64,000 bases of DNA from Rikenellaceae bacterium (GCA_015060115.1 SUZB01000003.1:62001-126000), one strand, 5' to 3'; counted from the first letter of the stretch, positions 26,792 to 36,702 are shown. The notes: generated from the letters alone by a model not told the origin. Program-made: numbers and translations.

Positions 26792-29191
26792 TTAATTGTT
26801 TCCTCCGCCACCCAATCGACTGCGGTCCTCCGCTGAGCCACTCTCTACGGACTTTGCGCGGAACTGCTTGCCGGCGTTGAAGTTATACGATATCGAGAGC
26901 TTCGCACCGAAACGCTGCCAGGGCTGGTCTATGGTCATCGAGCGCTTGAATGTGGGCTCCTCGATGTCGATGCCCTGCTTCATGGGTATAAGGTTCTGCA
27001 GGCCGAGAGCAAGTGTCAGCTTGTTGTCAAACATACGCTTCTTGAGCGTGAGGTTGAGGTTTCCGAAGTCTCTAATCTTGGTGTTACCCGCCTGTGCGCC
27101 GTGCATATACATGCCGTCAAGCTCGATAAAGAAGTTCTTGGGTAGTGTGAACGACATCTGACCATTTGCTACACCCATAAAGTTGCGGCGCACGGGCTCG
27201 TCGGGGTAGATGCGCTGACCCATATACATTGCCATAAGGTTGAAGTTGGCGCTCCACCACTTAGTGAACTGGAACGGCAGGTTTACCGAGGCGTAGTAGT
27301 TGTTCAAGGTGGGGTAGTTTATAGTCTGTATTATCAGCAACTCTGGATTCTCTGCATCTACCAATGTTGTCTGCTGTATGGCGTTCTGCATAATCTGCAC
27401 GCCGAGGCTGATGGTATACTTATATTTAAGTACGGCAGTTACCGACACCGAATTTGAGTACGAGGGCTTAAGGTTTGGGTTGCCTCGCTGTATCATATAC
27501 TCCGAAATCTTTGTCTCGTTGGGTGATAACGCCCAGAACGAGGGTCGAGAGATGGTGCGTGCATACTGCGCAACGAGCGAGTATGAACCATCTTCGGTTA
27601 TCGCATACGATACATTGGCGTTGGGGAAGAGGTCGAAGTAGTCCTGTTTGACGAGATTATCTGCCGAGCGGAACGATGTGTACTCACCACGCAAGCCACC
27701 CACAAGGCTTACTCTGCCCAAGCGTGCCGTAGCGATAAGGTAGGCTGCACCAATATTCTCGGTATAGCCGATGTCGTAGCTGTTGTTGTCGTTGTAGAGC
27801 CACTCCTCGTTTTTCAGATACTCGTAGTCTGCCTTGTTCGCGTTATTATTATAGGTATACTTCAAGCCCGCCTTTAGAATGACCTTCTCAGACAGCACCT
27901 TCTCCAACGCTGCTGTTGCTGTTGCCATCTGATAGTGGCTGTTGGCAGCATAGCGATAGGTAGAGTCTTTGCGGATAGTGGGTGTCAGCGGGTCAAATGT
28001 TGAGTCGAAGTAGTTATTAGCGGCTGGCGACTTCGAGTCGGTGTAGTCGCCAATGAGCTTGAATGTCGAGCCCATCTGGTCGAGCTTGTAGATGTAGTTG
28101 AGCGTTGCAGTCATCATGTGGCTGTCGTTGCGGTTGTCGTATACGCCCTCGCTGCGTGATACTGCTTCTGCCAGCTTACGCTCAGTCCAGGTCTCTGTGA
28201 TATCCTTGTTGCCCCAATAGTTATACTGATACTCCGCACCTACCGAGTGGCGGTCGTTGATGTCGTAGACAATACCTACCTGACCACCTGCCCAAGTTGA
28301 GCGACCATCCATATCGGTTGCTGCATCAATTACGCTTCCCGATGTGTAGTCAGTATGCTCCTCTGAGGTGTACTTCGACTTGCTTGTACCAGCCCACGCG
28401 CGACCATAGGCATTTACCTTGCCTCGGTTGTAGTTTAGCGAGATAGATGGGCCGAGGTTATATAGGTTCTTTGCACCGGTGATTTGGAACGATGCCGAGC
28501 CCATAAGACCCATATCGAGGCGGCGTTTTGTCGTAATCTTGATAATACCGCCCGATGATGATGCGTCGTAGTCGGCTCCCGACTGCGGGATAACCTCAAT
28601 CTTCTGAATATCATCGGCACGCAACGAGCGCAGATATGCCATAAGCTGCGCATCCTCCAACTTCACCTCGCGGTCGTTGAGGTAGATTTTTGAGCCCGAA
28701 GCACCATTTATAGATACCTTGTCGTCCTGAATCCATACGCCCGGCGCACTCTTCAACAACTCTTCGCCATCTTTGCCGAGTGCGATAGGGGAGTTGGCAA
28801 CATCCACCACAAAGCGGTCGGCCTCACGGCGGATAAGCTGTGCCGTAACGACTACCTCGTCAATCGCTGTCTCGTCGGCTTCGAGCGTTATCTCGCCAAG
28901 GTCAGTTGATGCCTTTACCTCGATCGTGCGCTCCACACTTTTGTAGCCGATATATCGTGCGTTGAATGTGTAGTTGCCCGACTCTACCGAGAGCGAGAAA
29001 CGGCCCTCGTCATTTGTTGAGCCACCAGCAACCTGATCGGTGCCACTAAGCACCACAACTGTTGCGTAGGGGATAGCCTTTTGGTCGCTGTCGATGATGC
29101 GTCCCGTAAGCTCATACTTCTGTGCTGATGCGATGGTCGATGCGCTGATAAGCATCGCTAAGATAACCATTACTAAACTTCTCGTTCTCAT
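26792..29191 (-). CDS. TonB-receptor-like outer-membrane beta-barrel protein
   Basis: A 799-residue outer-membrane protein. Signal peptide about 1-23 (ending ASAQ). Residues 25-105 form a carboxypeptidase-regulatory-like beta-sandwich (YELTGRIIDSDQKAIPYATV ...). Residues about 110-225 look like a TonB-receptor plug (AIDEVVVTAQLIRREADRFV ... GIIKITTKRR). The remainder is a 22-strand-type barrel of the OMP_b-brl_3 kind, with alternating strands and an NGRGKVNAYGRAWAG-like mid-part. It lacks an obvious SusD partner, so it is probably not a glycan importer of the Sus type; its ligand is unknown. Its promoter spacer holds a run of nine C (29242-29250), so its expression may switch on and off. Confidence 0.92.
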   Translation of the reverse strand: MRTRSLVMVILAMLISASTIASAQKYELTGRIIDSDQKAIPYATVVVLSGTDQVAGGSTNDEGRFSLSVESGNYTFNARYIGYKSVERTIEVKASTDLGEITLEADETAIDEVVVTAQLIRREADRFVVDVANSPIALGKDGEELLKSAPGVWIQDDKVSINGASGSKIYLNDREVKLEDAQLMAYLRSLRADDIQKIEVIPQSGADYDASSSGGIIKITTKRRLDMGLMGSASFQITGAKNLYNLGPSISLNYNRGKVNAYGRAWAGTSKSKYTSEEHTDYTSGSVIDAATDMDGRSTWAGGQVGIVYDINDRHSVGAEYQYNYWGNKDITETWTERKLAEAVSRSEGVYDNRNDSHMMTATLNYIYKLDQMGSTFKLIGDYTDSKSPAANNYFDSTFDPLTPTIRKDSTYRYAANSHYQMATATAALEKVLSEKVILKAGLKYTYNNNANKADYEYLKNEEWLYNDNNSYDIGYTENIGAAYLIATARLGRVSLVGGLRGEYTSFRSADNLVKQDYFDLFPNANVSYAITEDGSYSLVAQYARTISRPSFWALSPNETKISEYMIQRGNPNLKPSYSNSVSVTAVLKYKYTISLGVQIMQNAIQQTTLVDAENPELLIIQTINYPTLNNYYASVNLPFQFTKWWSANFNLMAMYMGQRIYPDEPVRRNFMGVANGQMSFTLPKNFFIELDGMYMHGAQAGNTKIRDFGNLNLTLKKRMFDNKLTLALGLQNLIPMKQGIDIEEPTFKRSMTIDQPWQRFGAKLSISYNFNAGKQFRAKSVESGSAEDRSRLGGGGNN

Positions 29192-29226
29192 ACTATCTTG
29201 TTTTTTGTTTATTCTCTACTCTTTTG

Positions 29227-29256
29227 CAAAGGTAATCATTTCCCCCCCCCACCAAA
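29227..29256 (-). promoter_or_regulatory. Promoter of the barrel gene with a nine-base homopolymer in its spacer
   Basis: On the minus strand TTTG (29256-29253), a spacer of 18 bases (GT, nine G, AAATGAT), and TACCTTTG (29234-29227). The homopolymer makes up half of the spacer, so slipped replication would change spacer length. The start codon is 36 bases downstream of the -7 box. Confidence 0.72.
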
Positions 29257-29463
29257 TTTTTTGGCTACTTTTTTTAAGGGGCTCTCTTTTTTTCTTACCT
29301 TAATAACGATTTGTAACCCTTTTTTGTAACATTTACTGCTTAATTTTTCTTGTTTGATAGTGTATTACTCAACTAATACACTGCAAATATATTGGCAAAT
29401 ATCCAAACCTCCAAATTTTTTGCAATATTTTTTTCGAAAAAATTGCGTACCTATATAAAAATA
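29257..29463. other. AT-rich intergenic stretch with one hairpin
   Basis: No gene is seen. It contains AGTGTATTA-CTCAAC-TAATACACT (29359-29382), a perfect 9-pair stem without a T run, in otherwise T-rich DNA between divergent genes. Confidence 0.5.
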
Positions 29464-29592
29464 GAGTTGTTAGTTTTTAGTTGTTAGTTGTTAGAGAATT
29501 TTTTAGGACATGTAAGACCGATAGGATAGGTAAGACCAGATGATACCCGACCTCGTATGGTCTTACGGTCCTAAAGTCTTAAGGTCTTAAAA
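29464..29592 (-). repeat. Interspersed hairpin element, family R1, copy 5 (reverse)
   Basis: Reverse orientation: it begins with GAGTTGTTAGTTTTTAG units, then TTTAGGACATGTAAGACC, the core at 29541-29562 and units GGTCTTAC, GGTCCTAAA, GTCTTAAGGTCTTAA. It runs directly into R3 copy 2. Confidence 0.82.
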
Positions 29593-29690
29593 AAGACAAC
29601 AGAGACGCAGAGATAACAGAGAAAGATGATAGCCGACTTCGTTGTTGTCCCTTTCGTCTCTTTCGTCCTTTTCGTCTCTTTATCCCTAAA
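29593..29690 (+). repeat. Interspersed hairpin element, family R3, copy 2
   Basis: The left arm has ACAGAGA-type units, the core is at 29627-29649 and the right arm has TCGTCTCTT-type units. Its core points the same way as that of the adjoining R1 copy. Confidence 0.75.
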
Positions 29691-29757
29691 CCAAAAAACA
29701 CCCCCGCCCCTCCACGACTTCTGCTCCATATTTTGTTGAAAATTTTTGTTCCGAAAA

Positions 29758-29792
29758 TTTGCGATATTTTTAATAAAAAATTCGTACCTTTG
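29758..29792 (+). promoter_or_regulatory. Candidate promoter of plsC
   Basis: TTTG (29758-29761), 23 bases, TACCTTTG (29785-29792). The -7 box is perfect, the spacer a little long. The start codon is 38 bases downstream. Confidence 0.55.
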
Positions 29793-29830
29793 CAAAATTG
29801 AATGAATAACAGAATTAAAGAGCGTTTATT

Positions 29831-30556
29831 ATGTTAAGTTTACTCTATTATCTCGTCGTTATCGCGGTGGCTTTGGTGCTATATGTTGCATCATTTATCG
29901 CCCTTGTTGTATGCTATCCCTTTGACCGTAAGAGGGTTGTTGTTCACACCCTCTCGAAGTGGATTACCGACACAATCTTTGGCCTGCCCCTATTTATGAA
30001 GCGCGAGGTAATCGGCTTAGAGAATATCGACCCTAAGAAGGCTTATGTGATGACCTTGAACCACAACTCAATGGCCGATATCATCACCATTTACAACCTG
30101 CCTTTGGTCTTTAAGTGGGTGTCGAAGAAGGAGGTATATCGTATCCCCATTGTCGGTCGTCTGCTATACGCTCACGGCGATATTGTCATCAACCGTGCCA
30201 GCGCCAAGGAGGCTATGCAGCTTGTTCACGAGCGCGGTAAGGAGTGGTTGGCAAAGGGTGCTTCGGTGGCTATCTTCCCTGAGGGCACACGCTCCAAAGA
30301 TGGCGAGATTCACAACTTCAAGGCGGGTGCATTCCTCCTCGCTAAGGATGCTGGCGCACCTATCTTGCCCATCGTGCTTAACAATACGAATAAGATGATG
30401 CGCAAGGGGTGGTTGATGAACTGGCGCAACCACATAACGATCAAGATTTTGCCTCCTATCTCGGCCGAAGAGGTTGCCGAGCGAACGGTTAAGGAGGTAA
30501 TGGCCGATGTACATAGCTCGATGACAGAGGCATTGGCAGAGATTAGAAAGAGATAA
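29831..30556 (+). CDS. plsC: 1-acyl-sn-glycerol-3-phosphate acyltransferase
   Basis: A 241-residue membrane-associated enzyme that adds the second acyl chain to make phosphatidate, the substrate of CdsA. An N-terminal hydrophobic segment spans about residues 3-29. The catalytic motif is NHNSMAD with His78 and Asp83 (HX4D). The phosphate-binding motif FPEGTRS is at 149-155. The sequence between, KKEVYRIPIVGRLLYAHGDIVINR, is typical. It is separated from parE by 122 bases of repeat, so it may be transcribed alone. Confidence 0.95.
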   Translation: MLSLLYYLVVIAVALVLYVASFIALVVCYPFDRKRVVVHTLSKWITDTIFGLPLFMKREVIGLENIDPKKAYVMTLNHNSMADIITIYNLPLVFKWVSKKEVYRIPIVGRLLYAHGDIVINRASAKEAMQLVHERGKEWLAKGASVAIFPEGTRSKDGEIHNFKAGAFLLAKDAGAPILPIVLNNTNKMMRKGWLMNWRNHITIKILPPISAEEVAERTVKEVMADVHSSMTEALAEIRKR

Positions 30557-30561
30557 AAAGA

Positions 30562-30661
30562 GAGTTGTTAGTTATTAGTTGTTAGTTGTTAGAGGGGCGA
30601 CAAAAAAATATTATAATCCCCAAAATCACTAAAAACTAACAACTAAAAACTAACAACTAAC
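30562..30661. repeat. Minimal inverted-repeat element with AACTAAYAACT ends
   Basis: GAGTTGTTAGTTATTAGTTG units (30562-30592) and their inverse CTAAAAACTAACAACTAAAA (30628-30661) surround only about 35 bases. This shows that the A-rich units can act as terminal inverted repeats without the R1 core. Confidence 0.7.
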
Positions 30662-30678
30662 GAATTTAAGTATATTAT

Positions 30679-32553
30679 ATGTCAGAACTCAACTTAAATA
30701 ACCCCGTTGCCGAGTATGGCAAAGATGCCATCGTTACGCTGACGCCGAGGGAGCACATCCGTCTGCGCCCCGGTATGTATATCGGTAAGCTTGGCGATGG
30801 TACACAGTCCGACGACGGTATCTATGTGCTTATCAAGGAGGTCGTTGATAACTCTATCGACGAGTTTATTATGGGTGCAGGTAAGCGTATCGAAATCACT
30901 ATCGAGGAGGATAAGGTTTCGGTGCGCGACTATGGTCGTGGTATTCCCTTGGAGGCGTTGTCGGATGCTGTGAGCAAGATGAATACGGGTGGTAAGTATG
31001 GTGGTGATGCCTTCAAGAAGACTGTAGGTCTTAATGGTGTCGGTGTCAAGGCCGTAAATATGCTGTCGAGCCACTTCCTTGCCCGCTCGGTGCGTAATGG
31101 CGAGGCACGAACCGTAACCTTCTCAAAGGGTTTAGAGCTTACCGACCGCTCGGAGAGTGGTGTTGAGGAGGCTAACGGCACCTATGTTGAGTTCATCGTA
31201 GACCGCGAAGTCTTTGGCGACTACGCCTACAACCTTGAGTATGTCGAGCAGATGGTTAAGAACTACACCTATCTGAACCTCGGCCTTACGGTTGTGCTTA
31301 ACGGCAAAAACTATGTGTCGAAGAATGGTTTGTTGGACTTGGTAAATGACAACCTCTCGGCAGAGCCCTTGTATGCACCAATCCACCTTTCGGGCGAAGA
31401 TGTCGAGGTGGTCATCACTCACGGCAATGGCTATGGCGAGTCGTACTACTCTTTCGTAAATGGTCAGTATACGCCGCAGGGTGGTACGCATCAGGCAGCA
31501 TTCCGTGAGGCTATTGCCAAGACTATCAAGGAGTTCTACCATAAGGATTACGACCCTTCGGATATTCGTACCTCGATAATTGCCGCTATATCGGTGCGTG
31601 TGAACGACCCCATCTTCGAGTCGCAGACCAAGACAAAGCTCGGCTCGAAGGATAAGGAGGAGGGCGTTACGATGCGCCAGTTTGTGGGCGACTTCTTGGC
31701 CGTAAACCTCGATAACTACCTGCACAAGCACCCCGATGCTGCGCAGACCTTGCAGAAGAAGATTGTAGAGAACGAGAAGGAGCGCAAGGCGATATCGGGT
31801 GTTCAGAAGAAGGCACGCGAGGCGGCAAAGAAGGTGTCGCTGAACAATAAGAAGCTACGCGATTGCAAGATTCACTATACCGACAAGAGCGACTTGGCCG
31901 AGGATACGATGATTTTTATTACCGAGGGTAACTCTGCGTCGGGCTCTATCACCTCGAGCCGTGATCCCCGCACCCAGGCCGTATTCTCGTTGCGTGGTAA
32001 GCCGCTCAACTGCTATGGTCTTACTAAGCGTGTGGTATACGAGAACGAGGAGTTCAACCTCTTGCAGGCGGCACTCAATATCGAGGAGGATATGGATAAC
32101 TTGCGCTACAACAAGGTGATTATTGCAACCGATGCCGATGTCGATGGTATGCACATTCGCCTGTTGCTCACCTCGTTCTTCTTGCAGTTCTTCCCCGATG
32201 TTATCCGCTTGGGCCACCTCTATATCTTGCAGACACCTCTGTTCCGTGTGCGTAACAAGAAGGATACCTTCTACTGCTACACCGACGAGGAGCGTCAGGC
32301 AGCAGTTAAGAAGTGTGGTGCTCAGGCCGAGATTACCCGCTTCAAGGGTCTTGGTGAGATTTCGGCTGCCGAGTTCAAGGAGTTTATCGGCGAGAATATG
32401 CGCTTGGACCGTGTTCGCCTAACGAAGGAGGACCCCATCAACGACCTCTTGGACTTCTATATGGGCAAGAATACTCCCGACCGTAAAGACTTTATCGTAA
32501 GCAATTTGCGTGTAGAGGAGGATATTATCGAAAACCTGAAAATGCTTAGCTAA
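30679..32553 (+). CDS. parE: DNA topoisomerase IV subunit B
   Basis: A 624-residue ATPase subunit of the type II topoisomerase that unlinks daughter chromosomes. N-terminal GHKL ATPase: [23 protein letters not shown] and [14 protein letters not shown]. The TOPRIM domain has EGNSASGS (Glu416) and DADVDGMH (Asp485, Asp487, Asp489). At 624 residues, and paired with a ParC-type A subunit, it is ParE rather than GyrB. Its stop codon overlaps the parC start by one base (TAATG). Confidence 0.96.
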   Translation: MSELNLNNPVAEYGKDAIVTLTPREHIRLRPGMYIGKLGDGTQSDDGIYVLIKEVVDNSIDEFIMGAGKRIEITIEEDKVSVRDYGRGIPLEALSDAVSKMNTGGKYGGDAFKKTVGLNGVGVKAVNMLSSHFLARSVRNGEARTVTFSKGLELTDRSESGVEEANGTYVEFIVDREVFGDYAYNLEYVEQMVKNYTYLNLGLTVVLNGKNYVSKNGLLDLVNDNLSAEPLYAPIHLSGEDVEVVITHGNGYGESYYSFVNGQYTPQGGTHQAAFREAIAKTIKEFYHKDYDPSDIRTSIIAAISVRVNDPIFESQTKTKLGSKDKEEGVTMRQFVGDFLAVNLDNYLHKHPDAAQTLQKKIVENEKERKAISGVQKKAREAAKKVSLNNKKLRDCKIHYTDKSDLAEDTMIFITEGNSASGSITSSRDPRTQAVFSLRGKPLNCYGLTKRVVYENEEFNLLQAALNIEEDMDNLRYNKVIIATDADVDGMHIRLLLTSFFLQFFPDVIRLGHLYILQTPLFRVRNKKDTFYCYTDEERQAAVKKCGAQAEITRFKGLGEISAAEFKEFIGENMRLDRVRLTKEDPINDLLDFYMGKNTPDRKDFIVSNLRVEEDIIENLKMLS

Positions 32554-35333
32554 TGGAGGAAACAAAAGATATTTTGGAGAGTGAGGTATCGGCTCAGGAA
32601 GTTGCGGAAAACGATGTCGATACTCAGGATGCGCCAAAGGGTAAGTATGGTGCGCTAACCTCGGCAGAGGATAGTGTGCGCCGTCTTACGGGTATGTACA
32701 AGAACTGGTTCTTGGACTACGCCTCGTATGTTATCCTCGAGCGTGCCGTGCCCCATTTGGAGGATGGTCTTAAGCCCGTTCAGCGCCGTATCCTGCACGC
32801 TATGAAGTGTGTGGAGGATGGTCGCTACAACAAGGTGGCAAATGTCGTGGGTCAGGCTATGCAGTACCACCCTCACGGTGATGCCTCAATCAAGGATGCA
32901 CTGGTGCAGCTTGGTCAGAAGGGCCTGCTTATCGATATGCAGGGTAACTGGGGTAATATCCTTACGGGTGATGAGGCTGCGGCAGCACGATATATCGAGG
33001 CTCGCTTGTCGAAATTTGCCCTTGATGTTGTCTACAACAAGAAGACTACGGAGTGGATGTTGGCCTATGATGGCCGTAAGGAGGAGCCTGTAACGCTTCC
33101 CGTTAAGTTCCCGTTGCTCTTGGCGCAGGGTGCCGATGGTATCGCCGTAGGTCTTGCCTCGAAGATTCTGCCCCACAACTTTGTGGAGCTTATCAACGCC
33201 TCGATTGCCTATCTGCGTGGCGAGGAGTTCCAGTTAGTTCCCGACTTCCAGACTGGCGGTATTATGGATGCCAGCAACTATAACGATGGTCTGCGTGGTG
33301 GCTCGGTGCGTGTTCGTGCCCGCATCTCAAAGATTGACAAGCGCACCTTGGCAATCACCGAGATACCCTATACAACCACCTCGGAGAGCATCAAGGAGTC
33401 GATTATCAAGGCTAACGAGAAGGGTAAGATTAAGATTAAGAAGGTAGATGACAATACCGCCGAGAAGGTCGAGATTGTTATTCAGGTGGCTGCCGATGAG
33501 TCATCGGATAAGACCATTGATGCACTCTACGCCTTCACCGATTGCGAGGTCTCTATTTCGCCTAATGCCTGCGTTATTGTAGATGATAAGCCCGTATTTA
33601 TGGGTGTTAGCGATATTTTGCGCTACTCGGCAGACCACACCAAGGGTCTGCTTGGTCGAGAGCTTCAAATCAAGCTTGACGAGCTGAACGAGGCTTGGCA
33701 TTCGGCATCGTTGGAGCGCATCTTTATCGAGAATAAGCTCTATCAGCTTATCGAGGGCTGCCGTACCCGCGAGGCTGCCTACGAGGCTGTGGATAAGGGT
33801 CTTGAGCCGTTTAAGTCGAAGCTAAAGCGAGAGGTTACCTTGGAGGATGTGCAGCGCCTTACGGAGCTAAAGTTCATTCGTATCTCGCGCTACGATTCGG
33901 AGAAGGCCGACAACGAGATTAAGCAGATTGAGAAGGATATCAAGCAGACGAAGTATGACCTTGACCACCTCACCGACTACGCCATTGCCTACTTCGAGCG
34001 TATCAAGACAAAGTATGGCGAGGGCAAGGAGCGCCGCACCGAGATTCGTGAGTTCGACACCATCGAGGCGTGGAAGGTGGCATCATCGAATGCTAAGCTC
34101 TATGTAGACCGTGAAGAGGGCTTCTTCGGCTATGGCAAGAGTATGAAGGATTCGGAGTTTGTCTGCGACTGCTCTAACCTCGATGATGTGATTATCATCC
34201 TAAAGGATGGACGCTATAAGATTACGAAGATTGCGGATAAGGCCTTCTTCGACAAGGGTATCTACTATATCGGCATCTATAAGCGTAACGATGAGCGCAC
34301 TATATACAATATGCTCTACCGCGATGGTCGTGGTGGCGCTATTATGATGAAGCGATGTGCCATTAAGTCCGTTACGCGCGACAAGGAGTACGACCTCACG
34401 AAGGGCACGCCCAAGAGCGAGTTGTTGTATCTGTCGGTAAATCCCAATGGTGAGGCCGAGGTACTCAAGATTTATCTTCGCCCGCGTGCGCGTTTGAAGA
34501 AGTGTATTATCGACCTCGACCTCTCGACCCTCGCTATCAAGGGTCGCCAGAGCGTAGGTAACCTCGTTACGCGCTACTCGATAAGCAAGATTGTCCTTAA
34601 GGAGAAGGGCACATCGACACTCGGTGGCCAAAATATATGGTATGACGATGATGTTCGCCGTCTCAATACCGATGGTCGTGGTCAGCTTCTTGGTGAGTTC
34701 AAGGGTGAAGACCGCATCGTGGTGTGGACAGCGAAGAATCAATACTATATCACCAACTTCGATGTCCAGCAGCACTTCCCTGACGACACTATCCGTGTTG
34801 AGCGCTATCGTAGCGATAGGGTATACTCGTTGTGCTACTACGATGGCGAGCAGAAGTATTACTATATGAAGCGCTTCCAGTTGGAGGCGGGCGACAAGAT
34901 TCAATACTTCTTGGATGCCGATGCTCCTATGCGCTTCGTCACGATCACCGACCGCAAGGGTGCAAAACTCGCTATCGAGTTTGGTGGCGCACACTCTCAG
35001 CGACCTATGGAGATTATCGATGTCGATGAGTTTATCGCCATTAAGAGCCATCGTGCCAAGGGTAAGCGCTTGACAACCTACGAGGTGGCTAAGCTAACCT
35101 TCATCGAGCCCGAAGAGCCGGAGGAGGAGACGGAAGAGATTGACGAGGAGATGCCCGATATGGGCGATGAGCTCGTTGACGAGGGCGTTGATAATGAGGA
35201 TGTTGAGGGCGATGTCCTCGATATGGAGGAGTTGATGGGCGACGATATCAAGGTAGACCCTACGGTGGACTACTCAAAGCGCCCTGAGGCTGGCGATGTC
35301 GGCTTCTCGGCTGCTCAGTTAGATCTGTTCTAA
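32553..35333 (+). CDS. parC: DNA topoisomerase IV subunit A
   Basis: A 926-residue DNA-cleaving subunit of topoisomerase IV. The breakage-reunion domain starts near residue 55 (DYASYVILERAVPHLEDGLK). The active-site Tyr147 is in AAARYIEARL; YHPHGDASIKDALVQL precedes it. The C-terminal part from about 540 consists of beta-pinwheel-like blades (ILKDGRYKITKIADK, MLYRDGRGGAIMMKR, ENIWYDDD-like). The last 70 residues are strongly acidic (Glu/Asp-rich) and probably disordered. It is coupled to parE and followed by aroK after 7 bases. Confidence 0.96.
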   Translation: MEETKDILESEVSAQEVAENDVDTQDAPKGKYGALTSAEDSVRRLTGMYKNWFLDYASYVILERAVPHLEDGLKPVQRRILHAMKCVEDGRYNKVANVVGQAMQYHPHGDASIKDALVQLGQKGLLIDMQGNWGNILTGDEAAAARYIEARLSKFALDVVYNKKTTEWMLAYDGRKEEPVTLPVKFPLLLAQGADGIAVGLASKILPHNFVELINASIAYLRGEEFQLVPDFQTGGIMDASNYNDGLRGGSVRVRARISKIDKRTLAITEIPYTTTSESIKESIIKANEKGKIKIKKVDDNTAEKVEIVIQVAADESSDKTIDALYAFTDCEVSISPNACVIVDDKPVFMGVSDILRYSADHTKGLLGRELQIKLDELNEAWHSASLERIFIENKLYQLIEGCRTREAAYEAVDKGLEPFKSKLKREVTLEDVQRLTELKFIRISRYDSEKADNEIKQIEKDIKQTKYDLDHLTDYAIAYFERIKTKYGEGKERRTEIREFDTIEAWKVASSNAKLYVDREEGFFGYGKSMKDSEFVCDCSNLDDVIIILKDGRYKITKIADKAFFDKGIYYIGIYKRNDERTIYNMLYRDGRGGAIMMKRCAIKSVTRDKEYDLTKGTPKSELLYLSVNPNGEAEVLKIYLRPRARLKKCIIDLDLSTLAIKGRQSVGNLVTRYSISKIVLKEKGTSTLGGQNIWYDDDVRRLNTDGRGQLLGEFKGEDRIVVWTAKNQYYITNFDVQQHFPDDTIRVERYRSDRVYSLCYYDGEQKYYYMKRFQLEAGDKIQYFLDADAPMRFVTITDRKGAKLAIEFGGAHSQRPMEIIDVDEFIAIKSHRAKGKRLTTYEVAKLTFIEPEEPEEETEEIDEEMPDMGDELVDEGVDNEDVEGDVLDMEELMGDDIKVDPTVDYSKRPEAGDVGFSAAQLDLF

Positions 35334-35340
35334 GAGGCCT

Positions 35341-35865
35341 ATGACGCTCTTTTTGGTGGGATATGCAGGCTCTGGCAAGAGCTCTTTGGGCAAGCGTCTG
35401 GCACGCCGCCTTGGCATTCGTTTTGTCGATACCGACAAGTGGATTGAGCTGAACGAGGGTGCATCGGTTGCCGACATCTTCCACTATGGCGGTGAGGAGT
35501 ACTTCCGCCGTACAGAGCGTAATGCTGTCGAGAGCCTCTATTTGGAGGGCGAAAATATGGTTGTTGCCACGGGTGGCGGATTGCCCACCTACGGCGATAA
35601 TATGGAGTGGTTGAACGACCACGGCTTGACCATATATTTGAGGCGTTCACCAGAGCAGATTATGTCGCGTATGTCGGCCTATGGTCGCGATAAACGCCCG
35701 ATGTTTCGTGGCAAGAGCGATGACGAGCTATTGGCCTTTATGAAGGCTCAGATGGCCGAGCGCGAGAGGTTTTATGCGATGGCTAATATCTCGGTAGAGT
35801 GCACGCCGATTAGCGATGACGAGGCGGTGGAAGTTATTGTAAAAGAGTTAATTGCAAGGTTGTAA
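35341..35865 (+). CDS. aroK: Shikimate kinase
   Basis: A 174-residue cytosolic kinase that phosphorylates shikimate in aromatic amino acid synthesis. The P-loop GYAGSGKS is at residues 7-14. FVDTDKWIE (28-36) carries the shikimate-binding Asp pair; EYFRRTERNAV and VVATGGGLPTY supply the substrate Arg and the GGG motif; the lid region is RDKRPMFRG. It overlaps murI by one base (TAATG). Confidence 0.95.
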   Translation: MTLFLVGYAGSGKSSLGKRLARRLGIRFVDTDKWIELNEGASVADIFHYGGEEYFRRTERNAVESLYLEGENMVVATGGGLPTYGDNMEWLNDHGLTIYLRRSPEQIMSRMSAYGRDKRPMFRGKSDDELLAFMKAQMAERERFYAMANISVECTPISDDEAVEVIVKELIARL

Positions 35866-36638
35866 TGAACAATAGCCCAATAGGTGTTTACGATTCAGGC
35901 TTTGGTGGTCTGTCGGTCTGGCGAGAGATACATCGTCGCCTGCCCGAGGAGTCGTTGTTGTACCTTGGTGATGGCAAGAATTGCCCCTATGGTGGTCGGT
36001 CGCGTGAGGAGATTACAGCCTTTGCCCGCGAGGCCGTAGAGCGCCTTATTGGCGAGGGTGTCAAGATGGTTGTTGTGGGGTGCAATACCGCCACTACCGC
36101 TGCTGTTGATGCCCTGCGAGCCGAATGGCCCGATATACCTATTGTGGGTCTTGAGCCCGCTGTTAAGCCCGCCTGTCTTTCGTCACGCACACGCCGTATT
36201 GCGGTGCTTGCTACGGCACATAGCCTGCAAAGCGATATGTTCCTAAATACTGCCCGCCGTTATGCTGCGGATGTCGAGGTCATAAAGGTCGAGGGTCGAG
36301 GCTTTGTCGAGTTGGTTGAGGCCTCCGAGGAGGATAGTCCGAAGGCCGAGAGGTTGGTGCGAGAGGTTGTCGAGCCACTGCTTGATAAGGGTATCGACCG
36401 CATAGTCTTGGGTTGTACGCATTATCCATTCCTTGTGCCTCATATTGAGCGCGTTATCGCTGGTCGTGATATCCAAATTGTCGATTCGGGTGAGGCTGTT
36501 GCCCGCCGTGTGGAGTGGCTTTTGGAGCGCTACAACCTCTTTGCCGAGAGGGGGCATAAGCCCGAATTTCGGTTTATTACCTTCTCAACGGAAGAGTATC
36601 GCCAGCGGTTGGAGAATAAGGCCTTCAGGGAGCTGTAA
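35865..36638 (+). CDS. murI: Glutamate racemase
   Basis: A 257-residue enzyme that makes D-glutamate for peptidoglycan. The two catalytic cysteines are Cys73 in GCNTATTAA and Cys184 in LGCTHYPFL. The N-terminal YDSGFGGLSV (9-18) provides Asp10 and Ser11, and GDGKNCPYGGRS (35-46) is conserved. It closes the parE-parC-aroK-murI unit and is followed by a terminator 23 bases later. Confidence 0.96.
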   Translation: MNNSPIGVYDSGFGGLSVWREIHRRLPEESLLYLGDGKNCPYGGRSREEITAFAREAVERLIGEGVKMVVVGCNTATTAAVDALRAEWPDIPIVGLEPAVKPACLSSRTRRIAVLATAHSLQSDMFLNTARRYAADVEVIKVEGRGFVELVEASEEDSPKAERLVREVVEPLLDKGIDRIVLGCTHYPFLVPHIERVIAGRDIQIVDSGEAVARRVEWLLERYNLFAERGHKPEFRFITFSTEEYRQRLENKAFREL

Positions 36639-36660
36639 CGAAAATATCGAAAATAATTAG

Positions 36661-36700
36661 TCGAGATATGGAAAAAAGGTTTCATATCTCGATTTTTTTT
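36661..36700 (+). terminator. Terminator after murI
   Basis: CGAGATATG (36662-36670), loop of 12 bases, CATATCTCG (36683-36691), then GATTTTTTTTC. Confidence 0.88.
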
Positions 36701-36702
36701 CT

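Noticed and set aside
26792..29191. SusC/SusD-type glycan uptake locus
   Set aside because: No SusD-like gene lies next to this barrel or the one at 49109, and no glycoside hydrolases are in the window.
29571..29795. 74-codon minus-strand frame
   Set aside because: It reads through R1 copy 5 and R3 copy 2 and overlaps the plsC promoter; no protein-like composition.
34200..35051. 283-codon minus-strand frame inside parC
   Set aside because: Antisense shadow of a strongly conserved gene; caused by the codon use of parC.
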